Source of the DNA: Oscillibacter hominis
GTDB lineage: Bacteria > Bacillota > Clostridia > Oscillospirales > Oscillospiraceae
Assembly: GCF_014334055.1 (NCBI RefSeq)
Contig: NZ_CP060490.1
Coordinates: forward strand, 1,364,001 to 1,428,000
Reading direction: 5' to 3'
DNA length: 64,000 nt
Shown here one piece after another: positions 16,751 to 25,399 of this stretch. The notes under the pieces were generated by a model. The model made no database searches. It was not told the DNA's origin and saw nothing but the letters and a program-made list of their open reading frames with translations. Position numbers and translations under genes: made by a program. The first letter of the stretch is position 1. The number at the start of each line of letters is the position of its first letter.

Positions 16751-18274
16751 TTGAAAAAACATGACATTATCGTGAGCAAGATCATCTATATTGCTCTGTT
16801 CGTGACCATTCAGCTTGCGGTCCTGATCTTCATGTTTATCTATTTTTGGGATAAATTTGCCTACTTCTATCTCTTCTGCATCCTCTTGTCTATTGTGGCC
16901 ACGGTCCATATCCTCAACAGCGACAGCAATCCAAGCTTCAAAATCGCCTGGCTGATCCCCATATTGCTGCTTCCGATTTTCGGCGGGCTCTTGTACCTGC
17001 TCTTTGGAAAATACCGCGTCACCAAGCGGGAAAAACAGATCTCCGCCGCCATCCAGCGCCAGTGGCGCAAGGCCGGCACAGCGGTTCCCAACGCCATGGA
17101 GCAGTTAGAGCAGGCTTCCCCGGAGGCCGCGCTCCACGCCCGGTACATCCTGCGCGCCTCCGGCACACCGCCCTATGACCACACCGAGACCGAATACTTT
17201 CCCATCGGTGAGGCCATGTACGCCGCCATGCTGCGGGAGCTGGAGTCCGCTAACAAGTTCATTTTCCTTGAGTATTTCATCGTGGAACAGGGTGTTATGT
17301 GGGACGGGATTCTGGAGATTTTAGAGCGCAAGGTCAAGGAGGGTGTCGACGTCCGGGTGATGTACGACGACTTGGGCTGCCTCTTTACCCTGCCCCATGG
17401 GTATGTCAAAGCACTCCGCCAAAAGGGGATCCGCGCCTGCGTGTTCAACCCCTTCAACAGCATCCTCTCCCCCCGCTTCAACAACCGGGATCACCGGAAA
17501 ATCTGCGTCATCGACGGCAACGTGGGCTTCACCGGCGGCATTAACCTGGCGGATGAGTACATCAACGAATTCCCCAAGCACGGTCACTGGAAGGACACGG
17601 CCCTCCTCCTCCGGGGTCAGGGGGTTTGGAGCCTTACCACGCTTTTTCTCTCCATCTGGGATATGACCACAGGAGATCAGGATGACTTCACCCAGTACCG
17701 GCCCACACTCTCCCCGGAAGAAATCCCCAGCGACGGATATGTCCAGCCCTATGCGGATATGCCCATGGACAGTGAATTGGTGGGTGAGAGCGTATATCTC
17801 AACATCATCTCCCGGGCCAAGGAGTATATTTACATCACCACCCCCTACCTGATCTTAGACAACGAAACCCTCTCGGCCCTGAAGTTAGCCGCCCGCAGCG
17901 GCGTGGACGTGCGGATCATCACCCCGCACATCCCGGATAAGAAGTTTGTCTTCTTCCTTACCCGCTCTTACTATGAACCGCTGCAAAAAGCGGGGGTACG
18001 GATTTACGAATACACGCCTGGATTCATGCACGCCAAGACCTTTGTATCCGACGACCAGTACGGTGTGGTGGGCACCATCAATCTCGATTACCGCAGCCTG
18101 TACCTTCATCTGGAATGCGCCTCCTGGCTCTACCGCTCCAGTGCGGTGGAGCAGATCAAGCAGGATTTTCAGCTGACACTGAATTCCTGCCAGGAGGTCG
18201 GGTCCTTTGGCCCTCTTTCCCTTCCCAAACGGCTCTTCCTCAGCGTCCTGCGGGCGTTTGCGCCCCTGGTATAA
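16751..18274 (+). CDS. cls: Cardiolipin synthase
   Basis: A 507-residue phospholipase-D family membrane enzyme that condenses two phosphatidylglycerols to cardiolipin and glycerol. Two N-terminal membrane helices (residues 10-32, 38-52, then WLIPILLLPIFGGLLYLLFG) precede two HKD catalytic motifs: NRDHRKICVIDGNVGFTGG and MHAKTFVSDDQYGVVGTI. Initiation is at a TTG preceded by GAAAGGAG. Length is typical. It is followed after 20 bases by the M42 peptidase gene, possibly co-transcribed. Confidence 0.95.
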   Translation: MKKHDIIVSKIIYIALFVTIQLAVLIFMFIYFWDKFAYFYLFCILLSIVATVHILNSDSNPSFKIAWLIPILLLPIFGGLLYLLFGKYRVTKREKQISAAIQRQWRKAGTAVPNAMEQLEQASPEAALHARYILRASGTPPYDHTETEYFPIGEAMYAAMLRELESANKFIFLEYFIVEQGVMWDGILEILERKVKEGVDVRVMYDDLGCLFTLPHGYVKALRQKGIRACVFNPFNSILSPRFNNRDHRKICVIDGNVGFTGGINLADEYINEFPKHGHWKDTALLLRGQGVWSLTTLFLSIWDMTTGDQDDFTQYRPTLSPEEIPSDGYVQPYADMPMDSELVGESVYLNIISRAKEYIYITTPYLILDNETLSALKLAARSGVDVRIITPHIPDKKFVFFLTRSYYEPLQKAGVRIYEYTPGFMHAKTFVSDDQYGVVGTINLDYRSLYLHLECASWLYRSSAVEQIKQDFQLTLNSCQEVGSFGPLSLPKRLFLSVLRAFAPLV

Positions 18275-18294
18275 CGGAATAAAAGGAGTAATGG

Positions 18295-19395
18295 ATGAAC
18301 ATGAAAGAGACTCTGCGCGCTCTAACCGAGCTTCCCGCCCCTCCCGGCTTTGAAGGGCTGGTGAAATCCTATATTGAAAGCCGGCTGCAAAAGGCAGGAA
18401 TCCGGGACCTGTTCACCGACAATTTGGGCAATCTCTGCGCCCGGATTCCGGGAAGGGAGGAAAGTGCCCCTGTCCTTCACCTGGATGCCCACATGGACGA
18501 ACCCTGCTTCATCGTCCGCTACATCGATGAAGGCGGCCACGTGTTTGTCGCACCCTTAGGCTACATGGCGGATAACCTGCTCATGGGGCAGCGAGTCTCC
18601 ATCCTGACCAAAACCGGCGCCGTCAAGGGCGGGTTCGGAGTCAACTCCTTCCACTCCTCCGGCGCCGGAGAAAAAGGCAGCATCGTATCCCAGGAGGACC
18701 TGTGGATCGACATCGGCGCCCGGGACCGGGAGGCCGCCCTGGAGAGCGGAGTCAAGCCCGGAATGCCCGTGGTATTCGACGAACCCTTTCTGGAGCTGCT
18801 CTCCGGGAATGTCATGGCCAAGGCCTTCGACAACCGGGTAGGCTGCGCGGTGGTGCTGAAGGCACTGGAGCAGCTTGCACAGCACCCGCCCCGCAGCACA
18901 ATCCTTGCCTCCTTCACCGTCCAGGAGGAACTGATTCTGCGGGGAAGCAACACGGTCTACAACGGCTTCCGGAAGTTCTTCCACACCACGGCGGACGTCT
19001 GCCTGGTCTACGACATCTGCTCCTGTGGGGATGTTCCTCACGCCAAGCGGCAAAAAGCGCCTCTCGACCTGGGCAAGGGGCCAGCCATCAAGCTCTATGA
19101 CAAGAGCGCCGTCAGCCATTTTGCCCATGTGGTCCCCTGGCAGGTGGTGGAGTATCTGGAGGGCGGCTGTGCGGCGCTGTCCCTCCCCTATCAGTACGAC
19201 CTGCTCTCCGGGTGCACCAACGCCGACCAGTTCGCCTTAGACGGCACCGGCGTTCTCACCGGAGGAATCTCCATCCCCTGCCGCTACACCCACAGTGCGG
19301 TGGAGATCGTCAATCTCTCCGACGCGGAGCAGGCAGTGGAGTTGACCTGCTATGCCGCGGAGCACCTGTGGGAGCATTTCTCCCGTTCGTTCTGA
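18295..19395 (+). CDS. M42 family metallo-aminopeptidase (glutamyl aminopeptidase/FrvX-like)
   Basis: A 366-residue dinuclear zinc peptidase of the M42 family, cytosolic, trimming N-terminal residues of peptides. Metal and active-site landmarks: VLHLDAHMDEPCF (His and Asp), MAKAFDNRVGCAVVL (bridging Asp), ASFTVQEELILRGS (catalytic Glu pair), and RYTHSAVEIVNL near the C-terminus (His ligand). The middle residues 70-160 form the usual inserted domain. AAAGGAG precedes the ATG at 18295 with good spacing; another ATG at 18291 is out of frame. It has its own terminator. Confidence 0.9.
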   Translation: MNMKETLRALTELPAPPGFEGLVKSYIESRLQKAGIRDLFTDNLGNLCARIPGREESAPVLHLDAHMDEPCFIVRYIDEGGHVFVAPLGYMADNLLMGQRVSILTKTGAVKGGFGVNSFHSSGAGEKGSIVSQEDLWIDIGARDREAALESGVKPGMPVVFDEPFLELLSGNVMAKAFDNRVGCAVVLKALEQLAQHPPRSTILASFTVQEELILRGSNTVYNGFRKFFHTTADVCLVYDICSCGDVPHAKRQKAPLDLGKGPAIKLYDKSAVSHFAHVVPWQVVEYLEGGCAALSLPYQYDLLSGCTNADQFALDGTGVLTGGISIPCRYTHSAVEIVNLSDAEQAVELTCYAAEHLWEHFSRSF

Positions 19396-19407
19396 TGGTT
19401 CATCACA

Positions 19408-19441
19408 AAAGGCTGCCTGCCGCAAGCGGCAGGCAGCCTTT
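19408..19441 (+). terminator. Terminator after the M42 peptidase
   Basis: Perfect inverted repeat AAAGGCTGCCTGCCGC with its complement, ending in CCTTT. It is back-to-back with the terminator of the opposite operon. Confidence 0.75.
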
Positions 19442-19460
19442 GTGATTGCTTCCCCGGCAA

Positions 19461-19497
19461 AAAAGTCCCGGCGTGAAAAATTCACGCCGGGACTTTT
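19461..19497 (-). terminator. Terminator of the butyryl-CoA operon
   Basis: Perfect 17-bp inverted repeat with an AAA loop. On the minus strand it ends in TTTTTT, ten bases beyond the etfA stop. Confidence 0.88.
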
Positions 19498-19507
19498 GTA
19501 TGAAACG

Positions 19508-20644
19508 TTACTTTGCAGCCTTAGCAGCGCGGATCGCTTCCGTCAGCATGGGCGTGACCTTAAAGAGGTCGCCGCAGATGCCGTAGTCGGCAATCTCAAA
19601 GATGGGCGCGGTCTCATTCTTGTTGACCGCGATGATGCACTCGGAATCCTGCATACCGGCCTTGTGCTGGATGGCGCCGGAGATGCCCAGGGCAACATAG
19701 ACCTTGGGATGGACGGTCTTGCCGGTCTGGCCCACCTGATGATCGGCGCTCAGCCAGCCGGAGTCAATGGTGGCACGGGAGCCGCCCACAACGCCACCCA
19801 ACTCGGCGGCCAGTTCCTCAGCCAGCTTGATGCCGCCCTCCACATCCTTGGAGATGCCGCGGCCCACGGAGACGATGAAGTCCGCGCCGATCAGGTCAAC
19901 CAGCTTCTTGGCGGCCTTGACCACCTCGACGACCTCGGTGTCGATGTCATCCTCAGTCAGCTTCACGACAGGCTTGACAATCTTGCAGGCGTCGGCCTTG
20001 GCCTGGTCAAAGGGGGCCTTCTTCATGACGCCCGGACGCACCGTGGCCATGGTGGGACGGAAACGGGGGCAGATGATGGTGGCCATCAGGTGTCCGCCGA
20101 AAGCGGGGCGGGTCATCTTCAGGTCGCGGGACACATCGTGATCCTCGCCTAAGACCTTGGCGGTCTTCATGCCGTCGATCTTCTCAGGGGCCAGGGTGGA
20201 GCTCTCTCTCAGGAAGTCCTTGTAGATGTCCATGTCCACATCCAGGTGGGTGCAGTCGGCGCAAAGGCCGGTGTGCAGACGGGCCGCGCAGCGGGGGCCC
20301 AAGTCACGGCCGATGTTGGTGGCGCCGATCAGGAATGCCTCGGGCTTCATCTCCTCGATCACGTCGCAGATCACCTTGGCATAGGCGTCGGTGGTATAGA
20401 CGTTCAGCAGGGGGCTTTCACAGACGATCACCTCGTCGGCGCCGTAGCCGCCCAGCTCTTTGGCCAGGCCCTCGACGTTGTCGCCCAGCAGCAGGCCGCA
20501 CAGCTTCACGCCCAGTTCGTCGGCCAGCTTACGGCCTTCGGAAATCAACTCAAAGTCAGTGGGCATCAGTTTGCCCTGGCGCTGCTCGCAGAAGACCCAG
20601 ACATCCTTGAAAGCAGCAAGATCCGTATTATTAAAAGTGGCCAT
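19508..20644 (-). CDS. etfA: Electron transfer flavoprotein alpha subunit
   Basis: A 378-residue EtfA, longer than the usual 320-340 because of an N-terminal extension and a central insertion, as in clostridial bifurcating Etf. The FAD-binding signature VGQTGKTVHPKVYVALGISG with GAIQHKAGM is near the C-terminus. It partners with EtfB to accept electrons from NADH and split them between crotonyl-CoA (through Bcd) and ferredoxin. Last gene of the operon; ribosome site AAAGGAG precedes the ATG, 19 bases after etfB. Confidence 0.95.
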   Translation of the reverse strand: MATFNNTDLAAFKDVWVFCEQRQGKLMPTDFELISEGRKLADELGVKLCGLLLGDNVEGLAKELGGYGADEVIVCESPLLNVYTTDAYAKVICDVIEEMKPEAFLIGATNIGRDLGPRCAARLHTGLCADCTHLDVDMDIYKDFLRESSTLAPEKIDGMKTAKVLGEDHDVSRDLKMTRPAFGGHLMATIICPRFRPTMATVRPGVMKKAPFDQAKADACKIVKPVVKLTEDDIDTEVVEVVKAAKKLVDLIGADFIVSVGRGISKDVEGGIKLAEELAAELGGVVGGSRATIDSGWLSADHQVGQTGKTVHPKVYVALGISGAIQHKAGMQDSECIIAVNKNETAPIFEIADYGICGDLFKVTPMLTEAIRAAKAAK

Positions 20645-20663
20645 TGTATCTTTCTCCTTTCAA

Positions 20664-21464
20664 TCAGATGATGTGCTTCTTGGCCAGAAGACCGGCCAGC
20701 TTGTCACAGGTTTCCTTGTCAGCGCCCTCCAGCATCACGCCGGCGCCCTTAAGAGGCGGCGTAAAGGAGGTCAGGATGTTGGTGGGGGAACCCTTCAGGC
20801 CGATGGTGGTGGGATCGATCAGGGGATCATCCTTCAGCGTTTCATAGCTGAAGACCTCCATGGGCTTGGAATAGGCCTCAAATACGCCGGAAACGCTCAT
20901 ATAGCGGGGCTCGTTGAGTTCCTTGATGCAGGTCAGCAGGCAGGGGGTCTTCACCTTGATGGTCATGTAGCCGTCTTCCAGCATGCGCTTGACGGTGATT
21001 GCGTTGCCGGCCTTGTGGATCTCGGCAGCGTAAGTAACCTGGGGCAGGTGCAGCTTCTCGGCGATCTGGGGGCCGACCTGGGCCGTATCGCCGTCGATGG
21101 CCTGACGGCCGCACATCACGACGTCGTCCTGCTCCAGGCCGATGCGGTTGATGGCGGAAGCCAGAATCTGAGAGGTGGCATAGGTGTCGCTGCCGCCGAA
21201 CTCACGGGCGGAAACCAGAACGGCCTCATCCGCGCCGCGGGCCAGGATTTCACGCAGCATACCCTCTGCGGGCGGGGGGCCCATGGTGACCACAACCACC
21301 TTGCAGCCGGTCTCGTCCTTCAGCTTCAGGGCAGCCTCCACCGCGTTCAGGTCATCGGGGTTGGTGATGGTCTGCATGGACGCGCGGTCCAGGGTACCAT
21401 CGGGGTTCACGGCAACCTTTCCGGAGGTATCGGGAACCTGCTTAACACAAACAATAATTTTCAT
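20664..21464 (-). CDS. etfB: Electron transfer flavoprotein beta subunit
   Basis: A 266-residue EtfB. Typical phrases are KIIVCVKQVPDTSGKVAVNP at the start, NPDDLNAVEAALKLKDE, VLVSAREFGGSDTYATSQIL, and DVVMCGRQAIDGDTAQVGPQ (nucleotide binding). In bifurcating complexes this subunit holds the FAD that oxidises NADH. It lies 19 bases downstream of bcd with AGGAGGTACGG before its ATG. Confidence 0.96.
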   Translation of the reverse strand: MKIIVCVKQVPDTSGKVAVNPDGTLDRASMQTITNPDDLNAVEAALKLKDETGCKVVVVTMGPPPAEGMLREILARGADEAVLVSAREFGGSDTYATSQILASAINRIGLEQDDVVMCGRQAIDGDTAQVGPQIAEKLHLPQVTYAAEIHKAGNAITVKRMLEDGYMTIKVKTPCLLTCIKELNEPRYMSVSGVFEAYSKPMEVFSYETLKDDPLIDPTTIGLKGSPTNILTSFTPPLKGAGVMLEGADKETCDKLAGLLAKKHII

Positions 21465-21483
21465 TTTAACCGTACCTCCTATC

Positions 21484-22626
21484 TTAGTTCACGCCCAAGT
21501 ACTTGGCGATGACCATACGCTGGACTTCAGAAGTGCCCTCGTAGATCTCAGTGATCTTGGCGTCGCGCATCATGCGCTCCACGGGATACTCACGGGTGTA
21601 GCCGTAGCCGCCGAAGAGCTGCACGGCCCGGCGGGTGACGTCGGACGCGGTCTCCGCGGCAAAGAGCTTGGCCATGGCAGCCTTCTCGCTGTAGGACTCG
21701 TGGTTCTCCTTGGCCATGGCGGCGGCATAAACCAGATGCTGGGCGGCCTGGGTGCGGCAGGCCATGTCGGCCAGCTGGAACTGGGTGTTCTGGAACTGGC
21801 TCAGGCGGCGGCCGAACTGGACACGCTCCTTGGTGTACTTGACAGCCTCGTCAATGGCGCCCTCGGCAAGGCCCAGGGCCTGGGAGGCGATGCCGATGCG
21901 GCCGCCGTCCAGGGTCTGCATGGCGATCTTAAAGCCCTTGCCCTCTTTGCCCAGCAGGTTCTCCTTGGGGACGATGCAGTCTTCAAAGATCAGGTCGCAG
22001 GTGGAGCTGCCGCGGATACCCATCTTCTTCTCGTGCTTGCCCTGGGAGAAGCCGGGGAAGTCCCTCTCCACGATGAAAGCGGAGATGCCGTGGTTGCCGG
22101 CCTTCTTATCGGTCATAGCGAACACGACAAAGGTGTCGGCCACGTTGCCGTTGGTGATGAAGCACTTGGAGCCGTTGAGCACATAGTGATCCCCTTCCAG
22201 CACAGCAGTGGTCTGCTGGCCGGAGGCATCGGTGCCGGCGCCGGGCTCGGTCAGTCCGAACGCGCCGATCTTGCGGCCGCTGAGCAGGTCGGGCAGGTAC
22301 TTCTGCTTCTGCTCTTCGGTGCCGTGCTCAAAAATGGGGGCGCAGCACAAAGACGTATGTGCGGAAACGATGACGGCGGTGGTGCCGCAGACCTTGGCCA
22401 GCTCCTCCACGCACATGGCGTAGGAGAGCACGTCGCCGCCGGCGCCGCCGTACTCCTTGGGGAAGTAAATGCCCATCATGCCCAACTTGGCCATCTTTTC
22501 GACGGTCTCCATGGGGAACCGCTCTTCTTCGTCGATCTCTTCCGCCAGGGGCTTGACTTCATTCTCGGCAAATTCGCGGTACATCTTACGGAGCATCTGC
22601 TGCTCTTTAGTCAGATGAAAATCCAT
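21484..22626 (-). CDS. bcd: Butyryl-CoA dehydrogenase
   Basis: A 380-residue acyl-CoA dehydrogenase that reduces crotonyl-CoA to butyryl-CoA. Family hallmarks: GAFGLTEPGAGTDASG and CFITNGNVADTFVVFA (FAD and substrate site), QFGRRLSQFQNTQFQLADM, VQLFGGYGYTREYPVERMMR, and the catalytic Glu in ITEIYEGTSEVQRMV. The location between hbd and etfBA makes the butyrate role secure rather than fatty-acid degradation. Confidence 0.96.
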   Translation of the reverse strand: MDFHLTKEQQMLRKMYREFAENEVKPLAEEIDEEERFPMETVEKMAKLGMMGIYFPKEYGGAGGDVLSYAMCVEELAKVCGTTAVIVSAHTSLCCAPIFEHGTEEQKQKYLPDLLSGRKIGAFGLTEPGAGTDASGQQTTAVLEGDHYVLNGSKCFITNGNVADTFVVFAMTDKKAGNHGISAFIVERDFPGFSQGKHEKKMGIRGSSTCDLIFEDCIVPKENLLGKEGKGFKIAMQTLDGGRIGIASQALGLAEGAIDEAVKYTKERVQFGRRLSQFQNTQFQLADMACRTQAAQHLVYAAAMAKENHESYSEKAAMAKLFAAETASDVTRRAVQLFGGYGYTREYPVERMMRDAKITEIYEGTSEVQRMVIAKYLGVN

Positions 22627-22650
22627 ACCTTACACTCCTTCTTTTTTACT

Positions 22651-23487
22651 TTACTTGGAATAATCGTAGAAGCCCTTGCCGGTCTTCTTACCCAGCAGGC
22701 CGCCGCGCACCATCTTGCGCAGCAGCAATGCGGCGCGATACTTGGGATCGCAGGTCTCATTGTACAAGGTATCCATAATGGCAAGGCACACGTCCAGGCC
22801 GATGAAATCGCCCAGGGCCAGGGGGCCCATGGGATGGTTGGCGCCCAGCTGCATGGCCTTGTCAATGTCCTCCACGGTGGCAACGCCGGTCTCAACCAGG
22901 CCGATGGCCTCGTTGATCATGGGGATCAGGATCTTGTTGACCACAAAGCCGGGGGCCTCGGCCACTTCCACAGGCTCCTTGCCGATCTCCTTGGACAGGT
23001 TGTAGATGAATTCAAAGGTCTCCTGGGTGGTGTTGGCGCCACGGATGACCTCCACCAGCTTCATGCTGGGGACGGGGTTGAAGAAATGCATGCCGATCAC
23101 GGGGTGCTTCAATCCCAGACCCATCTCCGTCACGGAGAGAGAAGAGGTGTTGGTGGCAAACACGGTTTCGCTCTTGCACATGGCGTCCAGCTCACCCAAC
23201 AGTTCGCGCTTGGTGCCCATCTCCTCCTTGACGCACTCGATGACCAGGTCGGCATCCGCGGCGGCGGACTTCTCCTCCACCAAGACGCGGCTGAGCAGGT
23301 CGTTCTTGGCCTCTTCGGTCATCTTGCCCTTCTGGACACGCTTCTCCAATGATGCCGCCAACTTGTCCTTGTGGCGCTGCGCGGAAGCCACGGAGCTTGC
23401 GTACATCAGGGCGGTGTGGCCCTTGGCCGCGAACACCTGGGCAATGCCGCTGCCCATGGTGCCTGCGCCGAAAATCGCTACCTTCAT
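22651..23487 (-). CDS. hbd: 3-hydroxybutyryl-CoA dehydrogenase
   Basis: A 278-residue NAD(P)-dependent enzyme converting acetoacetyl-CoA to 3-hydroxybutyryl-CoA. The dinucleotide motif is [18 protein letters not shown]; the catalytic region is [18 protein letters not shown] and the C-terminal domain has [19 protein letters not shown] and [13 protein letters not shown]. Length is typical of clostridial Hbd (about 280). AGGAGG is well placed before the ATG. It lies 24 bases upstream of bcd and 62 bases downstream of crt. Confidence 0.96.
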   Translation of the reverse strand: MKVAIFGAGTMGSGIAQVFAAKGHTALMYASSVASAQRHKDKLAASLEKRVQKGKMTEEAKNDLLSRVLVEEKSAAADADLVIECVKEEMGTKRELLGELDAMCKSETVFATNTSSLSVTEMGLGLKHPVIGMHFFNPVPSMKLVEVIRGANTTQETFEFIYNLSKEIGKEPVEVAEAPGFVVNKILIPMINEAIGLVETGVATVEDIDKAMQLGANHPMGPLALGDFIGLDVCLAIMDTLYNETCDPKYRAALLLRKMVRGGLLGKKTGKGFYDYSK

Positions 23488-23549
23488 TGTTGATCCTCCT
23501 GTTATTTTAATTTTTTGGTCACTTCTCTTTATTTTACAAGCGCCGGAAC

Positions 23550-24326
23550 TCAGGCGTTTATAAACGGATCGTGCTTGCGCTTTTCCAAAAACGCGGCCAT
23601 GGCGTTCTTCTGATCCTCACTCTGGAAGCAGGAGCCGAACAGCTGCTCCTCGATCTCCACCGCCTGGTCCATATCCACCTGGAGGCCGTCGTTGATGGCC
23701 TTCTTGCAGGCGCGCACGGCGATGGGGGCGTTGCCCGCGATGCGTCCGGCCAACTTCTCCGCCTGGGCCATCAGCTCCTCCGCCGGGTAAACCGCCTGGA
23801 CAAGCCCGCAAGCAAGGGCCTCCGGCGCCTTGATGTTCCGGGCGCTGTAAATCAACTCCTTGGCCTTTCCCGGCCCGATTAGGCGGGCCATGCGCTGGGT
23901 GCCGCCAAAGCCAGGGGTAATGCCAAGGCCCACCTCCGGCTGGCCAAACACTGCGGCCTCAGAGGCAAGGCGGATATCGCAGCTCATGGCCAACTCACAG
24001 CCGCCGCCCAAGGCAAAGCCGTTCACCGCCGCGATGGTGGGTACACCAAGCGTCTCCAGCTTACGGAACACGTCGTTGCCCAACTTGCCAAAGGCCTGGG
24101 CCTCCTCCTTGGAAAGGGCGCTCATCTGGGCAATGTCCGCGCCGGCCACAAACGCCTTCTGCCCCGCTCCGGTGACAATCACGCAGCGCACCTGGGCGCA
24201 GTCAATGGAGTCCAGAACAGCATCCAGCTGGCGGATCACCTCATCGTTCAGGGCGTTGAGGGCCTCAGGGCGGTTGATCGTCAAAGTGCCAACGTGGTCT
24301 TTGGCAGTAAATTCAACATATGCCAT
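23550..24326 (-). CDS. crt: Crotonase (3-hydroxybutyryl-CoA dehydratase)
   Basis: A 258-residue enoyl-CoA hydratase family enzyme that dehydrates 3-hydroxybutyryl-CoA to crotonyl-CoA. The oxyanion-hole and substrate motifs are [16 protein letters not shown] and [20 protein letters not shown], with catalytic-Glu segment [20 protein letters not shown]. First gene of the five-gene operon, with AAAGGAGG before ATG and a strong promoter about 75 bases upstream. Neither a thiolase nor a butyryl-CoA:acetate transferase gene is in this operon or elsewhere in the window. Confidence 0.96.
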   Translation of the reverse strand: MAYVEFTAKDHVGTLTINRPEALNALNDEVIRQLDAVLDSIDCAQVRCVIVTGAGQKAFVAGADIAQMSALSKEEAQAFGKLGNDVFRKLETLGVPTIAAVNGFALGGGCELAMSCDIRLASEAAVFGQPEVGLGITPGFGGTQRMARLIGPGKAKELIYSARNIKAPEALACGLVQAVYPAEELMAQAEKLAGRIAGNAPIAVRACKKAINDGLQVDMDQAVEIEEQLFGSCFQSEDQKNAMAAFLEKRKHDPFINA

Positions 24327-24402
24327 ACTCTCTTCCTCCTTTGATTCGCCCTCCGCGGAAGGCGCCTGAATGGCAGACTACGCCCGCACACTCACAAAAA
24401 CT

Positions 24403-24431
24403 ATTATAGTTATTTAATTAACATTTCGCAA
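24403..24431 (-). promoter_or_regulatory. Promoter of the crt operon with overlapping Rex-like operator
   Basis: On the minus strand: TTGCGA (24431-24426), 17-base spacer, perfect TATAAT (24408-24403). The 18-base stretch 24407-24424 matches the Rex consensus TTGTTAA-N4-TTAACAA at 11 of 14 fixed positions and covers the spacer and the edge of the -10. Rex is the NADH-sensing repressor known to control this pathway in clostridia. Confidence 0.7.
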
Positions 24432-24507
24432 GTACAAATCCTCCGGAAAATCGGCTTTTGCGCGAATTATACGATTCTCACAAAAATTCACGTTGTTTTT
24501 GATGATT

Positions 24508-24525
24508 TTGTTAATTTGTTAACGG
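24508..24525 (-). promoter_or_regulatory. Upstream Rex-like operator
   Basis: TTGTTAA-TTTG-TTAACGG on the plus strand matches the Rex consensus at 12 of 14 fixed positions, centred about 100 bases upstream of the promoter-overlapping site. It also lies before the divergent trmB promoter. Confidence 0.6.
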
Positions 24526-24575
24526 GATAAATTTTTTCATGCATGTTTCGATCCTTCTCTCTTGGGAGAAATGGA

Positions 24576-24604
24576 TTTACACCGTCCTGCTTCTGTGGTA
24601 CAAT
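24576..24604 (+). promoter_or_regulatory. trmB promoter
   Basis: TTTACA (24576-24581), 17-base spacer, TACAAT (24599-24604) with an extended -10 TG. Confidence 0.7.
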
Positions 24605-24636
24605 AGCCGAAATGATCATTTCCGGAGGGATTTCCC

Positions 24637-25290
24637 ATGCGTATGCGTAAGAAAAAGAATCTGATCCCCCGCATGGAGCGCTGCTCCGCCTGGCTGGTCT
24701 CCGATCCTGCTTCCCTGCGGGGCGGCTGGCGCTCCTTAAAGCCTGATGCCAAGGAACTGCGTCTGGAGTTGGGATGCGGAAAGGGCCGCTTTACCGTGGA
24801 GACCGCCAAGGCTGATCCGGATGTGCTCTTCATCGCGGTGGAGCGGGTCCCGGACGCCATGGTGGTGGGTATGGAGCGCGCCTGCGCGGAGGAGCTGCGC
24901 AATGTGTTCTTTGTGGACATCGACGCTGCCCAGCTGCCCGTCCTCTTTGCTCCCGGCGAGGTGGACCGGATCTATATCAACTTCTGTGACCCCTGGCCCG
25001 GCAAGGGGCACGCCAAGCGGCGGCTGACCCATGGAAACTTTTTAAAGCTCTACCGCCAGGTGCTCAAGGACGGGGGACAGATTCACTTCAAGACCGACAA
25101 CTCCCCCCTGTTCGAATTCTCGGTGGAGGAGTTTCCCCAGTTCGGGTTTGAGCTCTCTCAGCTCACCCGGAACCTCCATGAAAACGGCCCCCAGGGCGTG
25201 ATGACGGATTATGAAGCCAAGTTTTTCGCCGAAGGGGTGCCCATCAATCGCTGCGTAGCCACCATGGTTCCCTGGGAGGAGACCGAGTAA
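24637..25290 (+). CDS. trmB: tRNA (guanine-N7)-methyltransferase
   Basis: A 217-residue SAM-dependent enzyme that methylates G46 in the tRNA variable loop. The SAM site is LRLELGCGKGRFTVETAK. The family signature is INFCDPWPGKGHAKRRLTH, followed by GQIHFKTDNSPLFEFS. Length is typical. GGAGGG lies seven bases before the first ATG. Single-gene unit with its own promoter and terminator, divergent from the crt operon. Confidence 0.95.
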   Translation: MRMRKKKNLIPRMERCSAWLVSDPASLRGGWRSLKPDAKELRLELGCGKGRFTVETAKADPDVLFIAVERVPDAMVVGMERACAEELRNVFFVDIDAAQLPVLFAPGEVDRIYINFCDPWPGKGHAKRRLTHGNFLKLYRQVLKDGGQIHFKTDNSPLFEFSVEEFPQFGFELSQLTRNLHENGPQGVMTDYEAKFFAEGVPINRCVATMVPWEETE

Positions 25291-25322
25291 AAAAAGAGGC
25301 CGTCTGCGGACGGCCTCTTTTT
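25291..25322 (+). terminator. trmB terminator
   Basis: Perfect 14-bp stem AAAAAGAGGCCGTC with its complement, TGCG loop, ending in a five-T run; it begins directly after the stop codon. Confidence 0.9.
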
Positions 25323-25399
25323 CAATGGACGAATGAAGATATTTTACAAGGCAGCCGCTGTTTTTTGCCTTATACTACCGGAGGAAGGAGGGATGTGCC

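Noticed and set aside
21184..23352. 722-codon plus-strand open frame across bcd and hbd
   Set aside because: It is antisense to two unmistakable enzymes; long antisense frames are expected in GC-rich genes with this codon bias. The product is Leu/Gly/His-rich without domains.
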